64,000 nucleotides of DNA from Colias croceus (GCF_905220415.1 NC_059553.1:9324501-9388500); one strand, 5' to 3'; counted from the first letter of the stretch, positions 18,285-29,494 are shown. Made by a program: numbers and translations. Notes: generated from the sequence alone by a model not told the origin.

Positions 18285-18712
18285 TTTTCACTTCATTTAA
18301 CAATCCAGAAGATAACATAAAAACGTTTGCCATAAGCTTAACTTTACTAACAAATCAATTATTCTCAAAAAGTTTGGAAAGCTGCATTAACATAAGCCAA
18401 AGCACATTTTTACACCTTTAACTTTGAACTATGCCAGCGAAACTGGAATAAATAATTAAAAACTCATCAAGTCAAAAGGACATTTAAATTCCCTTTCACC
18501 ACTATTCCTTATAATCCAATCTAATGACCTATTTGATTGCGTGTCGACGTGATTAATAGCATTTTCATGTTATACTTTGATTACTTCATTTCCCTTTCGC
18601 CATGTTTACTAAGCGTTATGCTAATATTGGGGATTTATTAATTACTCTGTAATGTTTTCATTTTGAGGACCCATTTGCTTGGCGTTTGAAATATTCGGTT
18701 TTTATGAAATTA
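18285..18712. other. Unassigned AT-rich sequence
   Basis: No gene or repeat border is recognised. Confidence 0.4.
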
Positions 18713-18907
18713 CTAGCTGTGCTCCACGGTTTCACCCGTATTGCACCGCTCCTGTTGGTCTTAGCGTGATGATATATAGCCTATAGCCTTTCTCAATAAA
18801 TGGGCTATCTAACACCGAAATAATTTTTCAAATCGGACCAGTAGTAGCTGAGATTAGCGCCTTCAAACAAACAAACAAACAAACTCTTCAGCTTTATAAT
18901 ATTAGCT
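18713..18907 (-). mobile_element. Helitron-like element, family A
   Basis: Plus-strand CTAGCTGTGCTCCACGGTTT through the CAAA tandem to TATAATATTAGC. A precedes the CTAG, as expected for insertion between A and T. Confidence 0.8.
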
Positions 18908-18942
18908 AAGTATACCACCTATAAAGTAGGTTGAGTTTGAAT

Positions 18943-19082
18943 GTCGCGGAAGAATTCCAACCAATACCCGCGGCTCGACGGAACACAGTGGGGTTTTAGT
19001 CGGTAGGAATCCGACATAACCCACGGCTCCTTCCCCGGGGGCAGTGGGTATCTTTGGAAGATTTCCCCACTATAAAAAAAAA
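18943..19082 (+). mobile_element. 5'-truncated LINE or SINE 3' end with target duplication
   Basis: A 140-bp GC-rich insert ends in poly(A) and is flanked by near-identical 14-mers, GGTTGAGTTTGAAT (18929-18942) and GGTAGAGTTTGAAT (19083-19096). It contains GTCGGTAGGAATCCGAC, a short hairpin, and CCCACGGCTCCTTCCCCGGG. The structure is that of a target-primed retrotransposition product. Family not identified. Confidence 0.75.
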
Positions 19083-19096
19083 GGTAGAGTTTGAAT

Positions 19097-19705
19097 AGTT
19101 GGTAAGGTAGATATTATTTTGTGGAAAATGGTACATTTTTCTTTATTTTCTTAGCATTGTATTGAGCTGCTAGCAATAAAATGGCTATAAATACATTGTA
19201 TTACAAAATTGCAAATAGTTGAATATCATAATTATAATGTTGAAAAAGGCCTTAAGTCCAGTCTCTGATTTGAAAATTTATTAGATACAGGTTTGAGAAA
19301 GCTTTGTCACATGCAAGAAAATATTTAAGCATGATTTGAGACTACAGTATAACGTAAAATACTCAATTCAGAAATAGCACTTATTAAGAGAGAGCAACAG
19401 AATCGAAATAAACTAGGTTTGTATTGTTAAGAGATTAACGTCTTACGAAAAAACGAAAAATTTTATTCGATACAAAGATTTATAACAAACATATGCTTCT
19501 TTTTATCACAAAGTTCCACATCCACAAAAATCAACATTCCTTTAATTTAAATCAACTAAAAGCCACGAGAGTAACGTATTCCATTATTCAATCAAAATTA
19601 TAAGGAAAAACCGAGGAAGGAGCGAAACTCAAAGTTCGCAAGATAAGGCACGCACAAATATGAATAACATTTAAAACTTACGCGTATCTCTGCATGAATT
19701 TTACA
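19097..19705. other. Unassigned AT-rich sequence
   Basis: No gene or repeat border is recognised. Confidence 0.4.
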
Positions 19706-20203
19706 TTCAGCAGCAGCAGTATTTCTAGTGTACGAAAGGGATGCCACTAAACGACTTATACAGGGTGTCCCACTATTGGTATACTAAGCGCGAAGGGACT
19801 TGTAGTTTTGCATACACTGATTACGTAAAAAATACTTAAACAACAAAAGTATGTCAAAAATTTTTTGCTAAATTTTTCCTGAAAATCCATGCTTTCTCCT
19901 CTAGCTTCGCGCAGCCGGCATATACCGCTTCTCTAATGTGAGCATTTTGTCTATGAAAACATAATCTTAAACGATAGCTCACGTGCTGGTGGCAAAGTGG
20001 GGCGGGTTGCTTGTTATGGGTGTAAACATATAGTTTTAAGAATTCATCTATTTGAAAAAAAATGCGTCTGGAAATTTATAAGTATTTTTTACGTACTCAG
20101 CGTATGCAAAACTATAACCTCCTTTGAGCTTAGTATATCAACAGTCGGACACCCTGTATAGCGCTGTCATTGTTCCACACAGGTATTAACACTGCTTTAA
20201 GAC
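19706..20203. mobile_element. Foldback repeat copy interrupted by a 396-bp DNA element
   Basis: The outer sequence (19706-19760 and 20161-20203) is a copy of the 93-bp palindromic repeat found whole at 60015-60107. Its centre TATA has been used as target by the element at 19761-20156. Confidence 0.75.
19761..20156. mobile_element. Non-autonomous DNA transposon with 78-bp terminal inverted repeats
   Basis: Both ends start CAGGGTGTCC and remain inverted-repeat related over about 78 bp (11 mismatches by eye). TATA flanks each side (19757-19760, 20157-20160). The uninterrupted homologue at 60015-60107 has one TATA at the matching site, supporting a 4-bp target duplication. There is no transposase ORF. 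Superfamily is unassigned. Confidence 0.85.
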
Positions 20204-20820
20204 ATCATGGTACGGGGGGGGGGGGGTATGGGAGCTGGTTTGTTATATTCCCTTCTTATGAAATTGTGAATCAATCTTATGTTTGCTTAGTATGTTTAAT
20301 TTGTAGGCGTTTTTGTGAATTTAACACAACATTATAACACTTTATCCTATTATTTTAGTACTTATAGTTACTTTTAACAATGTGAGCTTCCTGACAGCGT
20401 AATCTTATTACGATCGATGCAGTCATTTAGAAGATGAGAGATGAAGTCATAGTTACACAAAATTGCTGTTTCATAAACGCATTAGTAATTTTCAGTTTTT
20501 TATTTGATACTGAATGATTAGCTAACAATAACAAAATAAATACCATGGCTTACATGATAATATTTCTTGTTTTGTTACTTAGGTATTTTATTTTATCATA
20601 TTATATACCTTCGTTTAACAAGTATCAGATTTCAAATATTAATAAAAAAAAATAGTTTATTTACCCTTCTTAATTTCATATAATATGGAGTAGTAGGGCC
20701 CTCCTAGTAAGTTTAATATAAAACCTGTGTCAGGAGGACCCGCTCTTCCTTAACTTAAAATAGGTTATCTACATGAAAAAACTAAACTGTTTATCACAAA
20801 ATATTAATAGTTAAGTGTGG
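20204..20820. other. Unassigned sequence with a 13-G run
   Basis: A homopolymer of 13 G lies at 20214-20226. No gene is recognised. GGGCCCTCC at about 20696 and GTCAGGAGGACCCGC at about 20730 are small GC islands of unknown origin. Confidence 0.4.
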
Positions 20821-20925
20821 AGTGTATGGATGTGTGTGTGTAATGTGTTTGTTTATTGTGTGTGTGGGCGCATGTGTGCGTGTGTGTGTGGGTGCATGTG
20901 TGCGTGTGTGGGTGTGTGTAATCTA
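20821..20925. repeat. TG-rich microsatellite
   Basis: An interrupted GT/GTGC tract of about 100 bp. It can adopt alternating purine-pyrimidine structure; no function is assigned. Confidence 0.85.
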
Positions 20926-21360
20926 CTGAACGTTATCTTCTATAACAAAAATAATATTAAATTTCAAAGCCTTTTCACATAAAATATTATACATTAAACG
21001 CTTTAATAATACAATCTCGAAGAACATTAAGTTATATATGGACAAACGCTAAAACGTTGAAAGTTATATAAAATAAATCACTTTTATGAACATTCTGCGA
21101 GTATATTAAGTTGGTAAATTCTTCATGTCCCCAAAAACTTTAGCTGGGAACCTATTAAAGTGACATTAGTAGACGGGACTTTTATCTCCCGGTTTTATTA
21201 ATTATGGCAATGAATTTTCATTATGATTTGATTAAGTTTTGATTTTGGATGGATGTTAATTATCTTTTTTTTTGCAAAGTCGGGGAATGTTAAGATATGG
21301 GTCAGGATTGAAAAATAATATGAGCTTTTTCTTCTTAATCTCTTTAGGTTATATAAATAA
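20926..21360. other. Unassigned AT-rich sequence
   Basis: No gene or repeat border is recognised. Confidence 0.4.
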
Positions 21361-21553
21361 CTAGCTGTTCCCCGCGGTTTCACCCGCATTGCTCCGCTCA
21401 TGCTGGTCTTAGCGTGACGATATAATGTAGCCTCCTCGAAAATGGGCTATCTAACACCGAAAGAATGTTTCAATTCGGACCAGAACTTCCCGAGATTAGC
21501 GCGTTAAAACAAACAAACTAATTCTTCAGCTTTATAGAATTAGTACCTATAGA
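21361..21553 (-). mobile_element. Helitron-like element, family A
   Basis: Plus-strand CTAGCTGTTCCCCGCGGTTT to TTAGTACCTATAGA, with the family body gcgagattagcgcg-like and aaatgggctatctaacaccg. Confidence 0.8.
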
Positions 21554-21689
21554 TTATTTATTTTTTTATTAAATGTGTATAGTGAGATAAATTGTTCCTG
21601 TCTAATTAAAAAAAATTATATTCACGTGATAATTATTACGAAATAAAAGCTTTTTAATGGAAATATAAAAAATATGTTCTGCCACAAAC

Positions 21690-21785
21690 AATTATATGCT
21701 TAAAAGGACTTCTCAATTACTGGAAAAAATGTAAACATATTTGTTATTGAATAAATATTTTTGATTTTGATTTTTTGATTTCGAA
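21690..21785 (+). repeat. LINE 3' tail with TTTGAT repeats
   Basis: It ends ATTGAATAAATATTTTTGAT followed by further TTTGAT units, the layout of CR1-type 3' termini seen elsewhere in the window. Confidence 0.45.
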
Positions 21786-22181
21786 ATATATTTTACACAA
21801 TTTACTCCAAATCATTGAAATGGCGCAAAATCTGCTTCTTTTAGCTTACAACAAAACATTCCATCTTTTTTCCTTTACGTATCTATTACTTCTTGTATTT
21901 AATTAATCCGGTTTCCGAAAATATCTCGTAAGTCCATCTAAATCGAATAATGGAATACAAATAGTGAAATATCGTAACTAGATACCGATGTCATTAGGCA
22001 GCGATCCAAAATATTTTGTGAATCCAGTTTATTTCGACAAATGTACACAGATTCTGTAGATACAACAGTGAGTAAAATCTAAATATATAACAATTTTTTG
22101 TTTATCTTTGTGTACATATTGATTACACAAGCACTTTTTTACCAAGATACTCAAATACAAATCTACCTACAGAGGTATACA

Positions 22182-22405
22182 TCTATACTAATATTTATAA
22201 AGAGGAAAGGTTTGTAATTATGTATGTATGTATGTATGGTTTTCACGCATAAACTACTGGACCGATTTCAAAAATTCTTTCACCATTAGAAAGCTGCATC
22301 TTCACTGAGCAACAAAGGCTAGGTTTTTCCCGAAAATCCCACGGGAACGGGAACTATGCGGGTTTTTCTTTGAAAACGCGGGCGAGGCCGCAGGCGGAAA
22401 GCTAG
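22182..22405 (+). mobile_element. Helitron-like element, family B, full length
   Basis: A precedes TCTATACTAATATTTATAAA and the element ends AGGCGGAAAGCTAG before T. It includes a GTAT microsatellite and tttgaaaacgcgggcgaggc. Both terminal signatures are intact, making this a reference copy. Confidence 0.85.
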
Positions 22406-22464
22406 TTAATGGTATAATTTTAAAAGGGTTTTTAAGTACTTCGACATAATTCGATCAATAGGTG

Positions 22465-22585
22465 GGTCGACAATGAGATGCGGGTCCCAATATGTTTCTT
22501 ACTATTATGTTCCCAAACCCCTCATAGGAGACCCGTGTCCCAGCAGTGGGAACTTATATGGGCTGTGATGTTCCTAAACTAAACT
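22465..22585 (+). mobile_element. Probable RTE-like LINE 3' fragment
   Basis: GGAGACCCGTGTCCCAGCAG followed by tgggaacttatatgggctgtgatg resembles the 3' end common to lepidopteran RTE-type elements. No ORF remains and the borders are approximate. Confidence 0.5.
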
Positions 22586-22649
22586 ATAAGCCAATGATAC
22601 TGAAAATATGGTATCATCTCGGTAAGTAGCAGAGAATCGAATAATAAAA

Positions 22650-22805
22650 AAGAGCGTGTGTCACGAGCACTCTTGTGAAGTGAAACTTCTTTGGCAAGAT
22701 TCAAAGATACCAAAATCGTCGCCTTACTCCATGACGTGACGGTATTGCCATGACGTGACCTTGAAATTGTACTCTCGACGCGCCTAAAGAAGTTTCACTT
22801 CAAAA
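22650..22805 (+). mobile_element. MITE-like element, GAAGTGAAACTTCTTT family, copy 2
   Basis: Left arm GAAGTGAAACTTCTTTGGC (from about 22676) is inverted at the right end as AAAGAAGTTTCACTTC (to 22803). A GAGCGTGTGTCACGAGCACTC leader precedes it. This is the most complete copy, and it serves as the reference for the others. Confidence 0.75.
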
Positions 22806-23116
22806 ATAAACCTACAGTAGACTGTAGAACATAATATAGGCCACTCCTGTTTTATATCGGTTAGAAATCTGACCTACTTTAAACTAATTCCTTTTTCAAT
22901 TAGTCTACATTATTGTTCAATTAATAATGTAATTAATTTCTCGGGAATGTTGCTATTGGAAAGAAGAAAATGGATAAGACTTAGTACTAGATGGAATTAA
23001 TGGATCTTTTGAAGCAAAAGCTGTTATCCAATCTTGAAACAGATTTTTAAACTAATAATATATCTGTTAATGTTTTATAAAACTGCAATGAAATATGATT
23101 ATCCATTTTTATTCTA
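22806..23116. other. Unassigned AT-rich sequence
   Basis: No gene or repeat border is recognised. Confidence 0.4.
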
Positions 23117-24204
23117 GGAGGTAGCAACGTTGACAAGTGAGCATTTTAGTATAGTTGGGTCTTTGATATGCTGTTCCTCTTGCTATTTCGGTTACAGTCC
23201 GGGCTGTCTGGCTGGCCGCAGTGGTTGCGTTTATTAGTGCGCATCTTATCTGCACAGGAAAATATTCTTAATTTAAAGTCATTTTTTAACGCGTAATTTT
23301 TAATCGTTTGCCTTTAGATAGATCCATTAGACATACATTTTTTATTGCAAGACGTGTTTTTCGTTGTTAAATAGGTGCCAGACGCAATTTTTATTTCAAA
23401 ATAATTAAAATATCATCGAAATAAGTGAAATTCCATCAACATGAGTCCCAGTGAAGGATAAGTAATCACTGTGTTACTTATAGTATATATAATATTCATT
23501 TTACTATTTACAGTTTTTTTGCAACAATCTACCATATCGCCTCCTTTTTCCCAACGAACCTCAAATAGGACGTTAATGTAAACTTGATAAAAACCAAATA
23601 TCATCAAGAAATTAAAGACTTTTTAACTGATTTTAAACGCGATTTATTCATTGTATTATTTTCCCAAGTCTTTAATAATTTCAAAATGTATAATACTCGC
23701 GTAAAATCAAACACTAGAAAATACAAATATCATCAAATTCATATTTATACCCAAAAGTGTAATAAATATGAAACCATCTATTAAAAATATTAGTTTACTA
23801 ATTATTCAATATAAGTATTAAAAAAGGATAATATAATATAAATAATAAAGTTATTACTTACCTTTTAAGCGGACTCATGTTGATGTAATTTCACTTATTT
23901 CGATGACATTTTAGTTATTTTGAAAATAAAAATTGCGTATGGCACCTATTTTACAACGAAAAAAACGTCTTGCATTAAAAAAATTATGTCTGATGGATCT
24001 ATCTAAAGGCAATAGATTAAAAATTACGCGTTAAAAAATGACTTTAAATTAGGGATATTTTCCTGTGCAGATAAGATGCGCACTAATAAACGCAACCACT
24101 GCGGCCAGCCAGACAGCCCGGACTCTAACCGAAATAGCAAGAGAAACAGTATATCAAAAACCCAACTATACTAAAATGACTTTTTTTTAAACGTTGCTAG
24201 CTCC
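23117..24204. mobile_element. Element with about 370-bp inverted arms
   Basis: The left arm (23117 to about 23490) and the right arm (about 23835 to 24204) are inverted copies with scattered differences, separated by an AT-rich middle of about 345 bp. Ends are GGAGGTAGCAACGTT and its inverse AACGTTGCTAGCTCC. Each arm holds a copy of GTCCGGGCTGTCTGGCTGGC and CAACATGAGTCC. No transposase is visible in the middle. It could be a long-TIR DNA transposon derivative or an inverted duplication. A target duplication is not clear. Confidence 0.7.
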
Positions 24205-24248
24205 CGTACTATTTGTAGGTAAACCAGTACACATAGATAAACAGATAA

Positions 24249-24422
24249 TCTATAATATAAAAATGAATCGCAAAATGTGTTGGTAAGCGCATAACTCGAG
24301 AACAACTGAACCGATTTCGTTAATTCTTTTTTTATTACATTTCTTGAAGTACGAGGATGGTTCTTATGGAGATGGAGAAAACGTAAAAATGTACCACGGG
24401 CGAAGCCGGGGCGGACCGCTAG
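24249..24422 (+). mobile_element. Helitron-like element, family C, full length
   Basis: A precedes TCTATAATATAAAAATGAAT and the end is GGGGCGGACCGCTAG before T. It serves as the reference copy of family C. Confidence 0.85.
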
Positions 24423-24878
24423 TATAGAAATAGATATAATATCACCCCTCATATTACGATGGGGGTTAAAAGGGGGTGTAGATGAATTTACTTGTAACAT
24501 CAATACGTCGATTCCTTTGAAGATATAAGACGAGCGTTTCTCATATATTTCAGAATTCCATTAATAATTTAATCTCATGGAAAACAATATATCATGTCGT
24601 ATAACTTGGCTCTTTGTAATGAAACAAGTTTATGTTGTAAGGTAGATGGGTATGACAATGTAGCTTTATGGCATGCTACATAAAACGGACGGGTTATACC
24701 TACGTTTTAGCTAAGGGAAAAATATCGTAAATTACTGAATGGTGACGAGCTATGATTTGTGACGTTGAACAAATGTAGCGTAAAAATTTCAGCTTTTGCT
24801 ATAACTATGTGTATTATAATTATATTTTAATTCTATGTATTTTTGTTCGTGTTTTACATGCGAATGAAATTCTTGTAA
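24423..24878. other. Unassigned AT-rich sequence
   Basis: No gene or repeat border is recognised. Confidence 0.4.
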
Positions 24879-25039
24879 GGGCTGATTTTTCAATCCTTGG
24901 TTAAAACTTCATCGAATAACGTGTTAAACTACCATTTCAAAAATGTATTGTAATTGTCCGTATTTGACAGTTTACAGGTGACATTTTAATATGTTCGTGT
25001 AATATGGTCGTTTTAACCAAGGATTGAAAAATCGGCCCT
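24879..25039. mobile_element. PIF/Harbinger-like MITE, second copy
   Basis: It has the same GGGCTGATTTTTCAATCC termini and TAA flanks (24876-24878, 25040-25042) as the element at 13467-13639, with small internal deletions (161 against 173 bp). Confidence 0.85.
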
Positions 25040-25042
25040 AAG

Positions 25043-25492
25043 TCAATTAAGAATAATGGAAAATGTTCATTATTGAAATGGGTTTTGATTCGTTTCAATT
25101 ATCACGAAAAACTATAAGTCTGTTTGAATACCTAGATAGGTTAATGTCCTATTTCCAGAAAATCTTTGTATTTTGGTATTGATTACAATTAGATGATTGT
25201 GTTTAGTATTTTCATTATTTGTTTAAAAATGTGTTGCCATTTGCTTTAACTATTCGCTCAATGTTTCTAGTTTTAATGTAAATTCTTCTTACATTGACAG
25301 TGAAGTGAAAAGTGAGCTTTAAAATTACTCTGTGACTGTTTGTGAATACTTACATTGTATTTTATGCTAACTGCGCAAATAAAATAACAGTAATGTTTAC
25401 GTTCAATTTCAACATATTATCATATTGCCGAGTATTTTATTACTTTGTAAATTAGAAAGAATAGACTTGCTTTCGTAAAAATATCATTAGAA
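25043..25492. other. Unassigned AT-rich sequence
   Basis: No gene or repeat border is recognised. Confidence 0.4.
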
Positions 25493-25696
25493 CTAGCTGA
25501 CCTGACAGACGTTGTGCTGTTGTAATTTTACACAACGCTGTTTAATTTTCGCATTTTTTCTTGAGTTTCTCTTTCATAAGATCCTTTTCCTGTCAATAAC
25601 GAACACACCAAAATAAGAATTATCTAAATTGGTCCAACCATTCACGCGTGATGCCGTGAATAAGGGAAATTGGGATTCATTTTTTTAAATAGAAGA
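25493..25696 (-). mobile_element. Helitron-like element, family F
   Basis: Plus-strand CTAGCTGACCTGACAGACGT to ATTCATTTTTTTAAATAGA. It has the A before CTAG expected of this group but a body unlike families A to E. Confidence 0.6.
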
Positions 25697-25833
25697 TTAT
25701 GATACATGGAAATAAAAGCTTCTTGTTTGTTACGTCAAAACATATGCTAACATAAAACTCATATCGAGAAGCATTTCTAATAAAGATAAAACCTTTCACA
25801 TAAGAAATGGATACGTCAAATTTAATTACACAG

Positions 25834-25838
25834 CCAAT
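25834..25838 (+). promoter_or_regulatory. CCAAT box candidate
   Basis: The context CAGCCAATCAAC fits the NF-Y consensus and lies about 30 nt before the heat-shock element. Confidence 0.35.
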
Positions 25839-25866
25839 CAACGTCAAGTGCCATCACAAAGACCCT

Positions 25867-25889
25867 TTCCCGAAGCTTCTAGAACGTTC
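25867..25889. promoter_or_regulatory. Five-unit heat-shock element (HSF site)
   Basis: Alternating units sit at perfect 5-nt spacing: TTC 25867-25869, GAA 25872-25874, TTC 25877-25879, GAA 25882-25884 and TTC 25887-25889. Trimeric HSF binds three or more such units. A TATAAT-like sequence lies at about 25925. No heat-shock gene is visible within the window, and no repeat border encloses the site. Confidence 0.7.
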
Positions 25890-26127
25890 CACGCGAATAA
25901 AATCCTTCCAATTTGATCGCACCCTATAATTTGTCCTTTCTTATAGTTCTTACATTTTGCCCTTTTCATATCACCCTACGACACGTAAAAGAAGATATTT
26001 CCCGCTAAAAGGAAAACTTTCCGTTTATAAGATTTCGTTTGGAAAAGAAATGAGATTTATTGGATTTTTAATTGCTATTTCATTTGATGTGGAATTATAA
26101 TCAGAAGCCGCGGTATCATAAACCTTA
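25890..26127. other. Unassigned sequence downstream of the heat-shock element
   Basis: No ORF of note. It could be the start of an unannotated transcript. Confidence 0.3.
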
Positions 26128-26322
26128 TCTATACTAATATTATAAAGCTGAAGAGTTTGTTTGTTTGTTTGAACGCACTAATCTCGGGAAGTATTGGTCC
26201 GATTTGAAAAATTCTTTCGGTGTTAGATAGCCCATTTATCGAGAAAGATTATAGGCTATATTTCATTACGCTACGGGCAACAGGAGTGGAGCCACGGGGG
26301 TGAAACCGCGCGGAGCAGCTAG
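26128..26322 (+). mobile_element. Helitron-like element, family A, full length
   Basis: A precedes TCTATACTAATATTATAAAG and the end is GCGGAGCAGCTAG before T. It contains a GTTT tandem and serves as the reference copy of family A. Confidence 0.88.
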
Positions 26323-26494
26323 TTATATATATAACACAAAATATTATTTTTCACAATAATTATTCATATTAAGTACGTGTGTGTGGGTATGTATAAAAAT
26401 TGTTTATGTTCACTGGTCCCCATCAATCATGGATAGATAGCTACAAAAATAGTTATTTCAAATATCGTTTTTGTTTACACAAACACAATATATT

Positions 26495-26688
26495 ACTAAC
26501 TGCGCTCCGCGGTTTTACCCGCGTTGCTACGCTCATGTTGGTCTTAGCGTGACAATATAGCCAGCCTTTCTCGATGAATGGGCAATCTAACACCGAAAGA
26601 GTTTTTCAAATCGGACCAGTAGTTCCTGAGATTAGCGCGTTCAAACAAACAAACAAACTCTTCAGCGTTATAATATTATAGTAGACTC
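26495..26688 (-). mobile_element. Helitron-like element, family A
   Basis: Plus-strand CTAACTGCGCTCCGCGGTTT to TATAATATTATAGTAGA. The terminal CTAG is CTAA here (TTAG on the minus strand). Confidence 0.8.
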
Positions 26689-26959
26689 TACCTAGAATAA
26701 GCTAGGCCATATCTCATGTATGCATCATAATTTATCCATCTTACATTAGATTATAGATCTATAAACACAGTATGAAGCAGATATACTAATTCTCGTTAAA
26801 CTATCATAAAATTTTAGTATTGTCTCTGTTTTTATGACTGCAAATAACAAGGATAGAGAATTGCATTCCTATTACAATGCAACTATGTCATGAGTTGTTA
26901 AAGTTATTATTGACAGTCAGTTAATTTCCTTTAATAGTTATGCAGTATTTATGATATTA

Positions 26960-27240
26960 AATTTAAAAGCAATGTTACAAATAAATAAATATTTCAGGAC
27001 AATTTTCAGACACGGCACGATCTGATCCCACACTAAGCTTTCGCTTGTGTTATGGAAATCAGATGGCTGATAAACACACATATATATAATTTTAAATAAA
27101 TGCTTATATAAAAAATTAACACCAGACACAGAGCCAACCTCTATGTTCATCACACAAATATTTGCCCCGGGTCGGAATCGAACCCACGACCTCTGGCTTG
27201 GAAGGCAGGGCCACTACCAACCAAGCCAACTAGTCAGTCA
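26960..27240 (-). mobile_element. tRNA-derived SINE, uninterrupted copy
   Basis: On the minus strand the head contains TTGGCTTGGTTGGTAGTGGC (A-box region) and GGGTTCGATTCCGACCC (B box), followed by the family body and a tail CCTGAAATATTTATTTATTT. Pol III transcription from the internal boxes is expected for such heads. It defines the pre-insertion state of 6640-7112. Confidence 0.8.
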
Positions 27241-27304
27241 AATTGTTAAATACAAACTAAAACTATGTAGTATGCACTCTTATCTACTCTGTGTTCAACG
27301 CTAA

Positions 27305-27489
27305 AAACGGCTCCGCTTCTGTTGATCTTAGGATATTAGCGTGATGATATTATAAAATAGCCTATAGCCTTCCTCGATAAATGGGCTATCCAACACCGAA
27401 AGAATTTTTCAAATCGGACTAGTAGTTCTTGAGATTAGCGGCGTTCAAACAAACAAACAAACTCTTCAGCTTTATAATATTAGTATAGA
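27305..27489 (-). mobile_element. Helitron-like element, family A, 3'-truncated
   Basis: It begins within ACGGCTCCGCTTCTGTTG and ends TAATATTAGTATAGA. The terminal CTAG is missing. Confidence 0.75.
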
Positions 27490-27955
27490 TTATTTATTCA
27501 ACATTAAAGCAGATTTCTATTGATGAATGAGTTCTCCAATTTGTTTTCGAGTATCTTCTTTACAAACATACAAACCAACCATTAAATCAATTTTAATAAG
27601 TAGAGACAAAAACTGCACAAACAAACAGTTTCCATAACTGAATATTGTAGCCAACCGTCATATATCATACAATGGTGTTATATATCAGTTCTTTGGGTTG
27701 TGTAGTGGGAGTAGAAAATACGCGAAATATTGGTATTTCTATGGGATTTATGTGATGGACTTTCGTTAAAATGAATGAGGAAAAACGCTACCATCGGCCA
27801 TATTTGATGAATTAATCGGTGGCTTCAAGGAAAAGCTTTTTATTAAATTAATATTGGTAATGGTTACTTTTATTACTATCTTTACATTTAATTAAGATCG
27901 GCTTCAACATTTCTCCTTTGAAACGAAGACGAGTTTATTATAACTTACTTAAGAT
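27490..27955. other. Unassigned AT-rich sequence
   Basis: No gene or repeat border is recognised. Confidence 0.4.
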
Positions 27956-28146
27956 CTCTATATTTACTATCTAGAGAAATGATTGTCTCTTTTTCTGTCA
28001 CTATATCCCAATGTATGTTTAAATCTTTAAAACTACGCAACGGATTTTGTTGTTTTTTTCATTAGATAGAGTGATTCAAGAGGAAGGTTTTAGAATATAA
28101 TTTATTAGGTTTTAGACAAAACGGGCGAAGCCGGGAGCAAAGCTAG
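27956..28146 (+). mobile_element. Helitron-like element, family D
   Basis: It contains taaaactacgcaacggattt and ends CGAAGCCGGGAGCAAAGCTAG before T. The 5' end is degenerate. Confidence 0.75.
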
Positions 28147-28149
28147 TTT

Positions 28150-28276
28150 AGTATAATTAAATGTCCGTAACATAAAACTTTACACATTCTTAAAAATCTT
28201 CTACCATTAGAAAGCCAATTATTCCTCAGTAACATACGCTTTTTGAAAACTGAACGAAACCGGGTGGTTAATCTAG
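28150..28276 (+). mobile_element. Degenerate Helitron-like copy (B-like)
   Basis: It carries CCATTAGAAAGCC as in family B and ends GGTGGTTAATCTAG. It is heavily diverged. Confidence 0.4.
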
Positions 28277-29303
28277 CATGTTCTATATCCGTGATTTCTC
28301 CATCATCCTAATATTCTTCCCTTTGTTATTCTATCCAATATTATTAGCGATAGCGGGTGACATGTCTTTATTTTTCCTCGCAAAAACAATATTATTTCTG
28401 TCATTTTTATAGATTTCCTTTGTAACATTTACTATAACGTGTAGAATGTATTGTACAGCGGTTAAGAGCGTAGAATGTAGTGGTTATGCGTTTGATTCCA
28501 GATAGAGTTAAAAAAATAAATTGACAAGTTTTAGTTCTTGTGATGTTATTTGAATAGGTCGCTTAAAAATCTACTTAGTACAGCCCATAAAGTTCAGCAT
28601 TTATAGTAAAACCAGTGTTATCAACCTATACTTGCATACTTTATAAGTAAACTCCGTATTAAAATATCTCATCATTACAAAAATATACCTAAATGTATAA
28701 TATTAGGTACATTTAAACTAAGGAAATACACATATTTACAACCTATGTCACTCAGTGTACCTGGCGAAAAAATTTACAAAACCTGTAACGTACTTTGCGA
28801 GCTTATTACTAACTATGCTACGTGGTTTCACCTGCGGACGAAGCCGTGAGCAAAATCAAGTATTTCTATAACTCATGTGTTATTCTGATGTACGTATAAC
28901 CTATTTATTACTGTAAAGTTTCATCAAATCCATCCAGTGAGCCAATTCGTTTTAACAAACATAGGTAGATACTCCTAAATATTTCCTCTTAAAATATTTA
29001 TGATTACAAACAAAAACCTTCCTATATTTTTATAAACTATACGTTATATTACTATCCAATTACTAAGGCTAGGATCCATTACGGAATACAAAGCGTTGTA
29101 TACACTCATTATTGAATTCCTTCCAATCGCGTTGTCAACGGCAGATAAATTGTAGCAAATGGAAAAATACGAGAAAAATATAAAAGTCCTTTGATAAGGA
29201 TACCTCGGGTTTTGTTTACAAATACTGGGGACTGTCTTTGATCTAATTATAGTATGTGGGTTTTTACGGTAATGAGGGTAGGTAGAGATTTAAATGTTAT
29301 TAA
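28277..29303. other. Mostly unassigned; tRNA-like remnant near 28455-28510
   Basis: AGCGGTTAAGAGCG followed by GCGTTTGATTCCAG recalls A and B boxes of a decayed SINE. Around 28800-28850 there is a weak Helitron-like end (ggtttcacctgcggacgaag). Nothing else is recognised. Confidence 0.3.
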
Positions 29304-29494
29304 TCTATACTAATATTTTAAAGCTGAAGAGTTTGTTTGTTTGAACGCGCTAATCTCGGGAACTACTGGTCCAATTTGAAAAATTATTTCCGTGTTAGAT
29401 AGCCCATTTATCGAGGAAGACTATAGGCTATATATCGTCACGCTAAGACCATCAAGAGTGGAACAATGCGGGTGAAACCGCGGGGAACAGCTAG
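29304..29494 (+). mobile_element. Helitron-like element, family A, full length
   Basis: A precedes TCTATACTAATATTTTAAAG and the end is GGGGAACAGCTAG before T. Confidence 0.85.

Noticed and set aside
26960..27240. tRNA gene on the minus strand
   Set aside because: The tRNA-like head continues into a SINE body with a second copy at 6640-7112.
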